A stretch of DNA of 64,000 nt from Dermanyssus gallinae (lineage: Eukaryota > Arthropoda > Arachnida > Mesostigmata > Dermanyssidae), in the NCBI GenBank assembly GCA_003439945.1, contig QVRM01000484.1, forward strand, positions 248,001 to 312,000, written 5' to 3'. The translations under genes were made by a program, and so were the position numbers. This document shows positions 44,734 through 54,826 of this stretch, in pieces; the stretch's first letter is position 1, and each line of letters begins with the position of its first letter. The notes beneath the pieces were generated by a model. It did not search any database. It saw only the letters and a program-made list of their open reading frames with translations, and had not been told where the DNA came from.

Positions 44734-46224
44734 TCAGGTCGATTTGGGACGTGATGAAGATGACAATACATGATCTGCGCTTCTGTTCGCCCGTGTAGGT
44801 TGGGTGCTATCAGCGTTAATGGTCGTGGATTGTTGTAGCATAGGTGAGGGAGCTAACGGGGCGCCCATCAGTCCTCCCAGAATGCTCGATATAGATTCCT
44901 GAATGGCCCTTGCCACCGTCTGCACGATGATATCCGTTAACCTCGGCATAATCGTCGAAATCACCTGTTGCACTATATCCTCCACTCTCGGTAGCGGCAC
45001 TTGCTGGTCACTCAGTTTATGTCCGGTCATTTTAAGTGGGGCACTTGTTGCTGCTGGGTCCCGTTCTGGTTCAAGTCGTTGAGGTTTGAGCGCTGCCTCG
45101 TTTATCTTGATTCCGTTTCTTACTACGGAAGACCAAGTGCGCCTTGAGAAGTTGTCAGAGGTCTGTATGTGGCCCGCAGGCGTGCAGAGTGGTACCAGCG
45201 GGGCATCTGAGCGCTTGATGACGCTGTTTTGGGACGATTTTTGTAACAGTTCCATACGCTTCAGCCTATGTGGACATGAGCCTCAAGTGGCTTCATGTTC
45301 CCCAAAACACAGACTGCATCGAGCCTTGGCCTTGCAATCCTTCCTCAGGTGCTCCGTAGAACCACACCTTCTGCATCTCGGTGTAGAAAGTTTGCAGTTT
45401 GCTGCAAAGTGATCCATGCTATAAGACTTAAAGCACTGCATGGGCTCTCGATATAAGACAACGCCGTGCCGTTTCAACCCTAACCGAACCTCTGCTGGAA
45501 AATCTCCACCCGCGAAGGTCAGAATAACTTGCTCAGTGGTCGATACCATATTTGTCTTCGCGTCTTTAGTTTTCACCCTTATCGCTTCGGAAACCCCAAA
45601 AGGCTTCAGAGCAGCCGATATTGTAGCCTACGATATTGATGGATGCACACCAGATATTTTTCCCTTTACTGTGGATCGCCCTCAACTGATCCTCGCCGAC
45701 ACCTTTATGTTGGCTAACTCCTGCAGCGACAGTAGCGTAGCTCTATCCTCTTCAGCCTCAACAACAATTAGAAGTTCTCCACTCCTTGTGAAACGGGGTT
45801 CTTCCATCTTTCCTTTGATATGTTTAGCGATAAAGTCGCATACATCATTAAAATTGAGCTCCAGGGAATTGTCTTCCGACGAAAATATTACTGCTTCTTG
45901 CTTTGCCACGACAACTTTTGGCGCACGAGATCGCCTGGACCGGGTCACCGTTGTAAACCCCGCTTCGTCCGGTATCTCTTCACCGTCTTGGACGCCACCG
46001 GTTGTCTCGCTAGTGGTTTCAACAAAAGCCTGCGAAACACGAATATCCTTGCTGCGAGAGTCTTCCACAGGACTCGAAGCGGCACGTTTCCCACATCCCG
46101 CCTTTGGACGGTGAGCCGGACCGCCCGCATCGCTGATTGATTCATCAACGCGTTCATCCGCAGCTCTTTCCACTTGCACGTACGCAGGTTTGTCACGTTG
46201 CACGATCTGCTCTTTTGTTGTAAA

Positions 46225-46225
<1 letters not shown>
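44734..46225 (-). pseudogene. Gag-like ORF1 of the I/Jockey-like element
   Basis: Pieces at 46220-45682, 45576-45283 and 45255-44734 in shifted frames. Zinc knuckles at about 45440-45320 identify it as a nucleic-acid-binding ORF1 protein. The C part holds RVEDIVQQVISTIMPRLTDI, predicted helical. Confidence 0.7.

Positions 46226-46226
<1 letters not shown>

Positions 46227-46319
<93 letters not shown>
46227..46319. repeat. (TA)n microsatellite, about 92 bp
   Basis: Pure TA run directly abutting the 5' end of the I/Jockey-like element. Confidence 0.95.
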
Positions 46320-46322
<3 letters not shown>

Positions 46323-47593
46323 TAAGAGTCTCGAGCCGCCACTTTTTCGCATTATTACTCAATGTTTTTCCTCGTTGCTGTGTTTTACTCTTTCTTTAGG
46401 TTGACGATCCAGTTAAATAGAGATAAAGTCCACGTCAACGCAGAGTGGTAAAGTTTATATCCGGGCAGCGGATAGCGCAATTTTGAAGGTGCGGTTCAGT
46501 GAAAAACACATTTATGTAAGCGCTTGGAAACAAACCAGCCGTTGAAACAGGTGACCCTCTTCCGGCGTCTTCCTGAGCCTACTGAAGCGTACAAAGCAAT
46601 TGTCGTCTGCTTTTTTGAAATCCGGTCTTTTACCTTTTGTCCACCTATTCATAGATACTATAGCAAAGCAAACTATCTTGTCTATACTGCCCCTCTATAT
46701 ACCTTCCTCCTCAACGCATATGTGTTGATGTAGGGTGTGAGTTGTATCATCGCTCATGCTTGTGCCGCAACAAACGCTGTAACACCTCTGCCACTTCAGT
46801 GCCGGTACACTTGTAAGCAACCGTGCCCGTTAGGGCCTGCCTGAGATAGTAGGTTACTTCTCCATGCTTTATTTCAAGACAAGATTTAAGATCGAGAGAT
46901 AACCTCAATTATTCATTATGGGATCGCTTTTCTTTTTCCCTAACCTTAAGCTGAGTAAAGCACTGAACCTCTAAAAGGGAACTGACTTGTCGACCAAGTG
47001 CAATGTGCTCTGCAAACGCGGAGTGCAATGTGATCTGCAAACGCAGTGCTAACCCTCTGGGCGCTGGGCAGTATATCTCTGTCCTCTTAGACCTCATCAC
47101 AGAAAACAAAATTGACCTGCGTATAGCATATATATAGTATAAAATCTACGACTGTAGATTCTTCGCCGCTCACCAGCAAGGCTGATAATCGGCTTTACTT
47201 TGTGGAGGTTTGCCATAAAAGGCGCTTTCCTTAGTGCTTTGTCGTGGAGTGCTGAATGTTGGTTGGACGTCTAATAACTGATCTGGGTTACTAATTGTAA
47301 CTGAATGTCCTTAAAATGAAACGTCGAGATTCCAGTACTTCCCCCACCAATTGCTTGTAACCTCCTACTCCGTTCCGTCACCCCTATGCACCTTCCCTCC
47401 TTAGAGAGCTTGCGATTATGTATCGGATACACGAAAATACTCCTTCAAGTCTAGCGTGTATTGCATTATGCCTCACTTCGTAGTATTGGAAGCATTTTTA
47501 GACGTCCACGAGCATAACAACATTTACTCCTCCTCAAGTCGGCTATTCAAAGTAAGTCTTCCGTTCTCTGCTTTGTATGTACATATATATATA
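46320..47593. other. No gene recognised
   Basis: No family motifs in any frame. Short open frames only. Confidence 0.4.
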
Positions 47594-48735
47594 CAGGGTG
47601 TTCCTATTTGTGTGTCCAAAACGCTAGGGTATGGTCAAACGGTGAGAAAATCATTTTTGCCAATGGGTGGAAGCCGGGAAAACGTTTTGTTTAGGAGTGA
47701 GGATGAAATTTATAAAAGCAGTTATTCTGTCTTTTTCTCCTACATAGTTGTGCAAAATCTACGTTTGCGGGAGAACCAGTCAGCGCACAAAGGAACCGAT
47801 CATACCATGCGTGTTTGGCGGAAAATTCTGCACAATAAAGTATACATTACTAGCTTGCGAATAGCCAGATTAAGGAAAGTCATAAAAAGTCAAAATGTTA
47901 CGTTAACGCTTTTTTGTGCAACATCGTATTTTTTTCCATTACGACCAAAAATGCACGTCCAAAAGACTACTCCCAGGCAATAGCAGATTTAATGCCCACT
48001 ACATTCGTACCAAAGTGATGGTGCTGCGTTACGTAGTTGCCAAGTAACTAAGCTTTTTCGACAGTCATATCGAAAGCGAAGGCATGCATACTTGCATAGG
48101 GTGTATGAGAAAGTTAGGTACATATTTTGAGGTTTGGTAGAACTCAGCAAGAGAATAATTTTTTCTAATGGAAAGAGGGGGCGGAAACGTCTTGGCAAAA
48201 TGCTACGGTTCTGGACGTGAAAACTTCAACGTGAAGCATAACAACAATGACTGTCGAAAAAGCTTAGTCACTTGGCAACTACGTAACGCAACACCATCAC
48301 TTTGGTACGAATGTAGTGGGCATTAAATCTGCTATTGCCTGAGAGTAGTCTTTTGAACGTGCATTTTTGGTCGTAATGGAAAAAATTACGATGTTGCACA
48401 AAAAAGCGTTAACGTAACATTTTGACTTTTTATGACTATCCTTAATTTGGCTATTCGCTTTTTGCTACGCAAGCTAGTAATGTTTACTTTATTGTGCAGA
48501 ATTTTCCGCCAAACACGCCGGTATGATCGGTTCCTTTGTGCGCTGACTGGTTCTCCCGCAAACGTAGATTTTGCACCACTATGTAGGAGAAAAAAGACAG
48601 AATAACTGCTTTTATAAATTTCATCCTCACTCCTAAACAAAACGTTTTCCCGGCTTCCACCCATTGGCAAAAATGATTTTCTCACCGAGTTTGACCATAC
48701 CCTAGCGTTTTGGACACACAAATAGGAACACCCTG
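47594..48735. mobile_element. Foldback / long-TIR element, 1,142 bp
   Basis: The left arm 47594-48068 and the right arm 48247-48735 are near-perfect reverse complements (about 475 and 489 bp), around a 178-bp unique centre. The outer ends read CAGGGTGTTCC and GGAACACCCTG, and both are flanked by TA, consistent with TA-targeting Tc1/mariner-type movement. No transposase frame: the open frames inside the arms are mirror images and look non-coding. Probably a non-autonomous foldback or giant-MITE element. Confidence 0.85.
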
Positions 48736-49076
48736 TATATATATATATATATATATATATAGGTTTTTCTTTTTCCCACGTAATAGAGGCTTACTTAAAA
48801 TCGAGTTCAGTGGCGCCTACAGCCATCTTTGTTTATGATTTGGTTGAAAAATCGAATCGATGGTCTCACTAACAACAGTGTCAGAAAATGGCGAGCAAAA
48901 TCGACTTGCAAGGTAATGTTTATTATCCGTCTCTCCAGGAGTGAAATTGCGGTAATGGTCAAACCGAAAAAGATGACACAGTGACCAGCAATTAGCTTAC
49001 GACGGAATGCCTATTTATTGCGCTCATCAGAATGAGCTCTAAAGCACCTCTTCAGTTATCTTCTTCCTCCATTACG

Positions 49077-49215
49077 ACAACGCGCCAGCCCATAGAGTTG
49101 AAAACACTGATGTCTCTACTCTTGCCGTATCTAAAGTGATGCTGGCGAAGCACCCAGCTTATTAACCCGACCTGGTCCTGCGTGATTTCTTCCTCCTTCC
49201 GAAACTCAAAAACTT
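49077..49215 (+). pseudogene. Mariner-family transposase relic
   Basis: The frame reads LHYDNAPAHRVEN, then HPAY*PDLVLRDFFLLPKLK: the second and third catalytic Asp blocks of mariner (D34D type), broken by a TAA. N-terminal part not recognisable. Confidence 0.7.
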
Positions 49216-49367
49216 AGTGCAAATCGTTTCCGTTCACGCAAATCGAATATTTTGAAGTTGCTTTCATGCATGGATCCACCGCCTCAAGAAATATATTGCA
49301 ATTGGTGGAAATCTCGTCGATACTCAAATATCGATTCTTTCAGGGATTATATAGTGTTACGTTATAT

Positions 49368-49620
49368 TGTAACGATGTCTCGTTACGCTAAGTTAGCCGG
49401 GGGTGCAAGCTCAGCCCGGCGGTTACGACATCACAAGTGACTCGGAGCAATGAGTGATAACACACAGCGTAAGGTCTGACCCGAAATGTCACCGGACGGA
49501 GAATGCGTTGATAATTCTTCTTCCTAGCTATTTTTTGCTCAAGGGACGCCGTAGCGTTCGTATAGTAATAATGTTAAAAAGATGACTCGAATCTTCGATG
49601 ACGCCGATTGGTCGGCGGTG
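49368..49620 (+). mobile_element. Truncated LTR copy
   Basis: Starts TGTAACGATGTCTCG and follows the solo LTR at 58278 for about 250 bp (shared GTTAAAAAGATGACTCGAAT), then ends at a (TA)n tract. Confidence 0.65.
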
Positions 49621-49641
49621 TATATATATATATATATATAT
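49621..49641. repeat. (TA)n microsatellite
   Basis: About 21 bp of TA at the junction between the LTR fragment and the next retroelement fragment. Confidence 0.9.
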
Positions 49642-50110
49642 GAATGTATTGTTTATTAACCAATATTTGGTTTATGCACATATGTGCTACAGCTCACCTA
49701 AGTAACTTTCATCAGCGACTTTGCTTTTGTACACTGTTGGAGATGATACAGATCACATGATTTTCCGCATAGGTTGCATTCACACTCGGTTGATATCTCA
49801 TGCCACCCATTTCGTATACATATCTTCATATGAAATCTATGCATTGCAAACCCAGTAACGAAGTATCTGTTTCTACAACATGGGCTCTTCCAGTAGTCTG
49901 TAGTCATCGCTCTAGTCTCATAAAAACGCCAATCAACATCCGCAAATTTATACTCCCATTCGGCAAGATGATTCTCAAAGGCCTCCGTTTTCGGTAAAGC
50001 ATAAGTTGCCCTGAGCTCCTCCACAAAAAGTGGTGTCGAGGCCAACAGATACACAAGACGATTGCGGCTAGTGCGGTGAACTACTAGCACTCTTTTTAGA
50101 ACGCTGGCTT
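49642..50110 (-). mobile_element. I/Jockey-like element 3' fragment
   Basis: Minus strand encodes the end of an ORF2: FAMHRFHMKICIRNGWHE, then ECECNLCGKSCDLYHLQQC, a CxCxxC...YHxxxC terminal motif also seen near 54.6 kb. The 3' UTR has GGTTAATAAACAATAC and ends in (TA)n at 49641-49621. Confidence 0.65.
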
Positions 50111-50141
50111 TAGTTTTGTCAAGTACTTCCAGATTTGCTTT

Positions 50142-50142
<1 letters not shown>

Positions 50143-50179
<37 letters not shown>
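50143..50179. repeat. (TA)n microsatellite
   Basis: About 37 bp of TA. Confidence 0.95.
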
Positions 50180-50183
<4 letters not shown>

Positions 50184-50309
50184 ACAGCATTGATTCTCCG
50201 ATCGCCACAGAATTTCCTTATTCCACTTCTAATGAAATCTTCTGCCAGAGGAATTCAGTGACCTGTCACTGAGTGATTTGTGACGTGATTCGCTTACCTC
50301 TTGTTAGAG

Positions 50310-51080
50310 GCACCGCCATTAAGGTGATTATGGCGTACCGGGCGGTGAGCACAGCGGCGGCGCTTGAAGCCCTGGGATCTGAAGGACTCCACAGCGCCGC
50401 CGCGTGTTGCAAGACACTGCACTCAAGATGGAAGAAGAGCGGCAACCGAGCATCGCCCTATGGCAAGAGGAGTGAAACATCCTGGAGGAGAGTGCTCTAG
50501 GTGCCAGTCTCCGGCAGCTTATAACAAACATCAAGACTGGTCTAATCAGCCCGGGGAACTCACCTTCCACACGGTCCTGGCGAGACACGGGAACTTCTAG
50601 TCCTACCTGTTCAGGACCGGGAAAGCTCCCAGCCCCACGTGCGTTCACTGCGGCGATGGACTCAAGAACACACCAGAACACACGATCCTGAGGTGTCCAG
50701 CATGGCCATAGCAGCGTGCCTCCGCTACGTGTTGAACACGACCGACATCGAATACGCTGGGGGCGGGCCTGCCCAGCATCTGCAAGCTAATGCAGGAGTG
50801 TTTGCCCCAGTGGCTAGAAGTGACGAAACTTTTTAACAATATACTTATGACAAAGTCTATAGCCAATACACATCGCCCGACACGCACCCCTCGGGCTCCC
50901 GGGGAGAAACTGGTCACGAGTAGACTTACTCGTACACCTCCCCCGATTGTTTGGAGTACTTGCACATGCAATTCTCGGTCGGTTGGGAGGATGGGGAGAT
51001 GACTGGTTTTTAGTGGGTTGGAGCCCCACACTACCGGCCCACGCTTGCAGACGAGTTTCCTGCAGTGATGTTCGCGTGTG
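50310..51080 (+). mobile_element. R1-clade element 3' fragment
   Basis: Frames read MAYRAVSTAAALEAL, then LTFHTVLARHGNF*SYLF and CVHCGDGLKNTPEHTILRC, the C-terminal zinc motif (CX2C...H..C) of R1-type ORF2. The 3' sequence with CCCACACTACCGGCC near 51030 parallels the 3' UTR of the R1 element in PMPCA intron 3. Frameshifts and stops show it is dead. Confidence 0.65.
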
Positions 51081-51162
51081 CAAACCGCATTTTCCAGTTA
51101 GTCATGTACACAAAGAAACTCGAAAATTACATAACATGAATGTTAGGCTTAATGAAGCCGCT

Positions 51163-51191
51163 CTACGTCCACGCCTAAGACGTGGACGTAG
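51163..51191. repeat. Perfect hairpin 1
   Basis: 11-bp arms CTACGTCCACG / CGTGGACGTAG around a 7-nt loop. Confidence 0.9.
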
Positions 51192-51239
51192 ACAAACTGG
51201 CATTGTGTTTGCCCACCGACGAACACAATGCCAGTTTGT
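51192..51239. repeat. Perfect hairpin 2
   Basis: 18-bp perfect arms ACAAACTGGCATTGTGTT and its reverse complement around a 12-nt loop, directly abutting hairpin 1. Confidence 0.9.
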
Positions 51240-51384
51240 GCGAGACTATGAAAATTTGAGTAGAGCTGACCAATGACAGGCCGTCCTGTGTTCAGATAGG
51301 GATCCAGGATCCTCTCTGCTGAAAAGGTAGGTAGAAAGGAGTGTCTAAGTAACGAGGAGATCAGTTTTTGCATTCTTACATTGT

Positions 51385-51540
51385 AAAGCGGGTCAGTTAC
51401 GATGGCAGTTTAATCATGGTTTGAGGTGCAATATCCGTAGAGAACCGAACACCATAGGAAGCCCTCAAGGAGGAAGGCTCAACTGCCCAACGCTGCGTTG
51501 AAGTTCTGCCATTCAACGTCCCGTACACCGCCGCATCTAT
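51385..51540 (+). pseudogene. Possible Tc1-like transposase relic
   Basis: The frame reads VSYDGSLIMV*GAIS, then AQRCVEVLPFNVPYTAA, like the Tc1 block with VWGxIS and the following region. Broken by stops; short, so tentative. Confidence 0.35.
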
Positions 51541-51929
51541 TCAGAGGTGAATCTCAAAAAATTTAATTAGTTCACGGAAGTGACTGGAATACTGGAAGAT
51601 CCCAACCTGGAAGACCCAATCACGTCGAACATGTGCCAGATTGTCGAGTTGGAGCCAGAACTCCAGTTCCAGCAATACTTCCGGAGCTCTAGCAATACTT
51701 CCGGAACTCCTGAATGCTCCGGGATAATATCCTATAGGACTGAGCTGGTGAGTTTATTAACGCAAAATTGCATAGCGGCTCTTATTAGGATACGCGGGCG
51801 TAATTAAGTTATAATCATTTTATATTTAAAATAGACAACTCAACCATACATTTGTCTCAGGAGTATATTTTTTTGTTATATTAATTATCTACACATTTAA
51901 TTTAGAAGAAAATTTCAACGTAATATTTT

Positions 51930-52560
51930 TGCCGTGTTTTAAAGCTAATTTGAAAATGGCGTCATTGTTAGGATGTTCGTATTAGGTTATGTTTGCAAAT
52001 TTGGAATTTTAGTTTGCGTAATTTGCCCATAGCAAAAAGAGACGTGTGAATGGGTGCATTGTCGTGGTGAAAAAGCCCAGTCCATCCTAGAAGCGCGGGC
52101 CGTAATGCTATGATGGATTCCTTCAGCTGGTCCAGGAGTGTTGTGTAGTACTCGCCCGGTATCGCATTTTCTGTAGGGAAAAAGCCAATTAATAGAATAC
52201 TTTTTGCGACCCAGAAAACAGTCGCCAAAACGTTTCCCATCGAGATATGTCTTTTCGCCCGGATGGAAGGCGGTCCACGCGCTGGTGGTATGTTTTCGTT
52301 GTGGAGTATAGTGGTGGATCCAGGTTTCGTCGGTGGTCACCAATCAGACCAAAAATCCTGCAATTTCTTATCTAATATTCCAAATTGCTCACCAAAATTG
52401 ACACGCGTGTCAGTTTTTTCCCAATTGTTAGCTCGTTAGGTAGCCACGTCGCTCTAATGCAGTTTTCGTGCATAAATGTTGATGCAGCAATATTTGTCGT
52501 ACTGCACCACAGCTAATGTCTATCACTTTCGCTGCTTCGCGCAGCTAAAACCGTACAGCA
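51930..52560 (-). pseudogene. Mariner-family transposase relic
   Basis: Minus strand encodes VTTDETWIHHYTPQRK (first catalytic Asp) at about 52340 and, after a frameshift, GLFHHDNAPIHTS (second Asp) at about 52050. The third Asp block and the C terminus are missing below 51965. A different copy from the relic at 49.1 kb, in opposite orientation. Confidence 0.8.
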
Positions 52561-52789
52561 GTGCGTGATGTAGCAAACGCGGCAAAATAATACAGTGGCA
52601 GCTCCGATCGTCCCTGAGGACCTAATTTTTGTGAAGCACCTGAGCGTCCGGATCCCTCGATTCGTTGGCAGAAACACATCCGCTCACCCGTTGACGCTCC
52701 CTGCCTGGCTCGATCACCTACTGCCAACTGTGACTGGTGATCGTTACGTGATATGCCAATATGACTCGATTTCTAAGACTCATTCGCCT

Positions 52790-53990
52790 GTTTAAATCGG
52801 TTCTGTCGTCGCCAAACGCCGGCCGGCTTTTGGCAGACCCGGGCTCTGGAAAAGATTTCTTCATCTCGCTGAAAATCCGAAGTTGATGATGATAATGACG
52901 ATGATGCTGATGACGATGATGATTTATGACTGACGTAGGCGACGACGGCACACTGTATCGATCCACCGATCTGTTTGGATCTGCCTGTCGTCGACTGATC
53001 GAGGTAGCGATCTTCGATTTTAGCTATCTGCCTGTATATTTATTGATTTGCAAGCCGAGCTGACCTCATCGTCGTCGTCGTCGTCAACATTGCCTCCTCT
53101 TCTTTTCCTTTCACCATTTTCCTGCCCTTACCCTTCCACCATAGCTTTCCCCTGCCGGGAAGTCATCACCAGCGCCATCAACGCCAGATGTAGAAGCACA
53201 AACGCGACCACGACGGCCGTTAGCATCACATGATCGATACCATAATCGTCGCTATGATCATCATAATCATCATGGACTTCATCTCGTCGTATCCCTTCGA
53301 TTTCGCCGCTTTATATCATCATTGCGCATCTCTATCGGCTTTAGCTGTCTACTACTACTACTGCTACTGCTAATGAGAGGGAAACACTTTTTTTATACAC
53401 ACACAACCTGGGACGAATTGTGCATGGGGCTCAATGCTGATGATGTTGGCATAATACCCACTAATCAAGCAGCAGCACACCAGCAACAGCATCACCTCTC
53501 ATCTATAAGAATCCTCATGACGAGGCGAGGGGTTGGTGGTGCTATGTATCCTTTGACCCCTGCTTTTACATTAGGGTTGCGTGGCCTAGTACTGCAGCTA
53601 CCCCTTCCACTACTACTACTACTACAACTACTACAACTGCTGGTTCTGTTACTATTGTTACTACAGCAATGTCCGCTACTAGTGTTGCTGGTGCCGGTGC
53701 TGATGCCACTCGTGCTACTAGATTTACGGTGGATCAAACGACGGCGATCCCCACGACGTAAGCGTAGAGCCGCACAAGGGAACGAAGCTTCTCTCTCGTG
53801 TTGTTGTCGTCGTCGTCGTCGCCGATCGTGGGTCAACGGGGTGTCAACGGCGCACCAGTGAAAACAGCAACAGCAATGCCAACTGACCCAAATACTTCCG
53901 AGTTTCTCTCCTGCCGCCCGAAGTGAAATGTCGATAGCGACTCAGCGACGGCGGCGGCGCGCGAGACCCGCCTCGAGACACCACGAGAAG
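52790..53990. other. Trinucleotide-rich unassigned region
   Basis: Dense CAT/CGT/CTA/CAG-type repeats and GC-rich segments unlike the element graveyard around it. Similar in texture to the giant gene and to 61.2-62.6 kb, so perhaps part of a host gene (UTR or exon). Leu-rich and Arg/Ser-rich open frames are products of the repeats. Confidence 0.35.
53575..53757 (+). CDS. Candidate Thr/Ala-rich cassette exon, unknown gene
   Basis: 183 nt between TGCTTTTACATTAG and the donor CCACGAC|GTAAGC, open in phase 2-2. Encodes VAWPSTAATPS, a poly-Thr run, then SVAGAGADATRATRFTVDQT. Only splice-site quality and the open frame support it; other frames across it are also open. Confidence 0.25.
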
Positions 53991-54499
53991 GGCAATGTTT
54001 ATAGAAAAAAAAAACTTAGTTTTATAGGGCGAGGTTTGTGCTTATATGACGACAAAAATCAGATGCATTTTTGGGTCATCAATTGATTTGTTCATAGATG
54101 ACAAACTGGCGGCTAACAACAACGTGTTAGTTCGCGTCATCTTGTCTCGAAGCGAATTAAGACATACATGTATATATAGATAGATAGGTTTTATTATTCT
54201 CATGAGTGGCTCACATTTGTACATAGGTTCACAGCTCCTCAACGCCATCAAAGGCTAGTATGGAGTGTTTATATTGCATACTTTCTTATAATTTTACTTA
54301 TTGTCATTATGATTATATTATTATCGTGTTCGGCTTATATTAGAGTAAGGTACCTAAATAGTATTGCATAGTACTTTGTTTGAATATTGTCAAAGAAGAG
54401 GTTGCGCGCACATCTGGGGGGAGCTTGTTCGAATATGTGGCACCGAGATTTAATATTAAGAAGTTTTTATGTGAGACTGGGAAACCAAAATTAGTGAGG

Positions 54500-54826
54500 T
54501 GGACATAGGTATTTATGGAACAGCAGCAATGACGAGGACTGAATGGCGGGGTAGCGGGGTAAAAGATCGACATCTAACGACGGCCTTTGCAGCTCACGGA
54601 TTTCATTATGTTCTGTGCAACGTGGAGTGGTTTCATGAACCACAGGATGAATGTCAATGCAAACAATGCTGGAGCAAATATGATCGATACCACGCCGCGG
54701 TATGCCCGGCGGTTAGGTCTATAGCAGAACTAGCAAAACGCTAGATTGTTGGCGTCTCGAAATATTTTGATGTAACATAAACATATTTACCCAGTTTGGG
54801 TGTTAATAAAACAAATATATATATAG
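54500..54826 (+). mobile_element. I/Jockey-like element 3' fragment
   Basis: Encodes HLTTAFAAHGFHYVLCNVEW, then ECQCKQCWSKYDRYHAAVC. The 3' UTR (about 54735-54815) is the reverse complement of 42965-43055, so it belongs to the same family as the 43-46 kb element. Ends AATAAAACAAATATATATATAG. Confidence 0.75.

Larger units (their letters stand above)
42965..46225 (-). mobile_element. I/Jockey-like non-LTR retrotransposon with internal deletion
   Basis: Reads right to left. ORF1 occupies about 46220-44734: an acidic N part, then the conserved block TTEQVILTFAGGDFP and zinc knuckles. Knuckle 1 (CFKSYSMDHFAANC) has lost its second Cys; knuckle 2 (CRRCGSTEHLRKDC) is intact. The endonuclease follows at about 44718-43661, with LTETW, IIGGDFNARLDRI and SVIDIFATD. 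The RT starts at about 43625 (EAWRKATLIVIPKGKG) and runs to motif A (FVDLKAAFD) near 43070. Sequence then jumps straight to the 3' end at about 43055-42965, which matches the 3' end of the related fragment near 54.8 kb. RT motifs B-C and the Cys domain are deleted. Several frameshifts make it non-functional. Confidence 0.8.

Noticed and set aside
47456..48721. Open frames of 175 and 111 residues in the foldback arms
   Set aside because: They are mirror images of each other from the inverted arms, with no family motif.
53322..53861. 179-residue Leu-rich frame and the opposite Ser/Arg-rich frame
   Set aside because: Both are shadows of CTA/CTG-type trinucleotide repeats; a third frame with splice sites is the better candidate.
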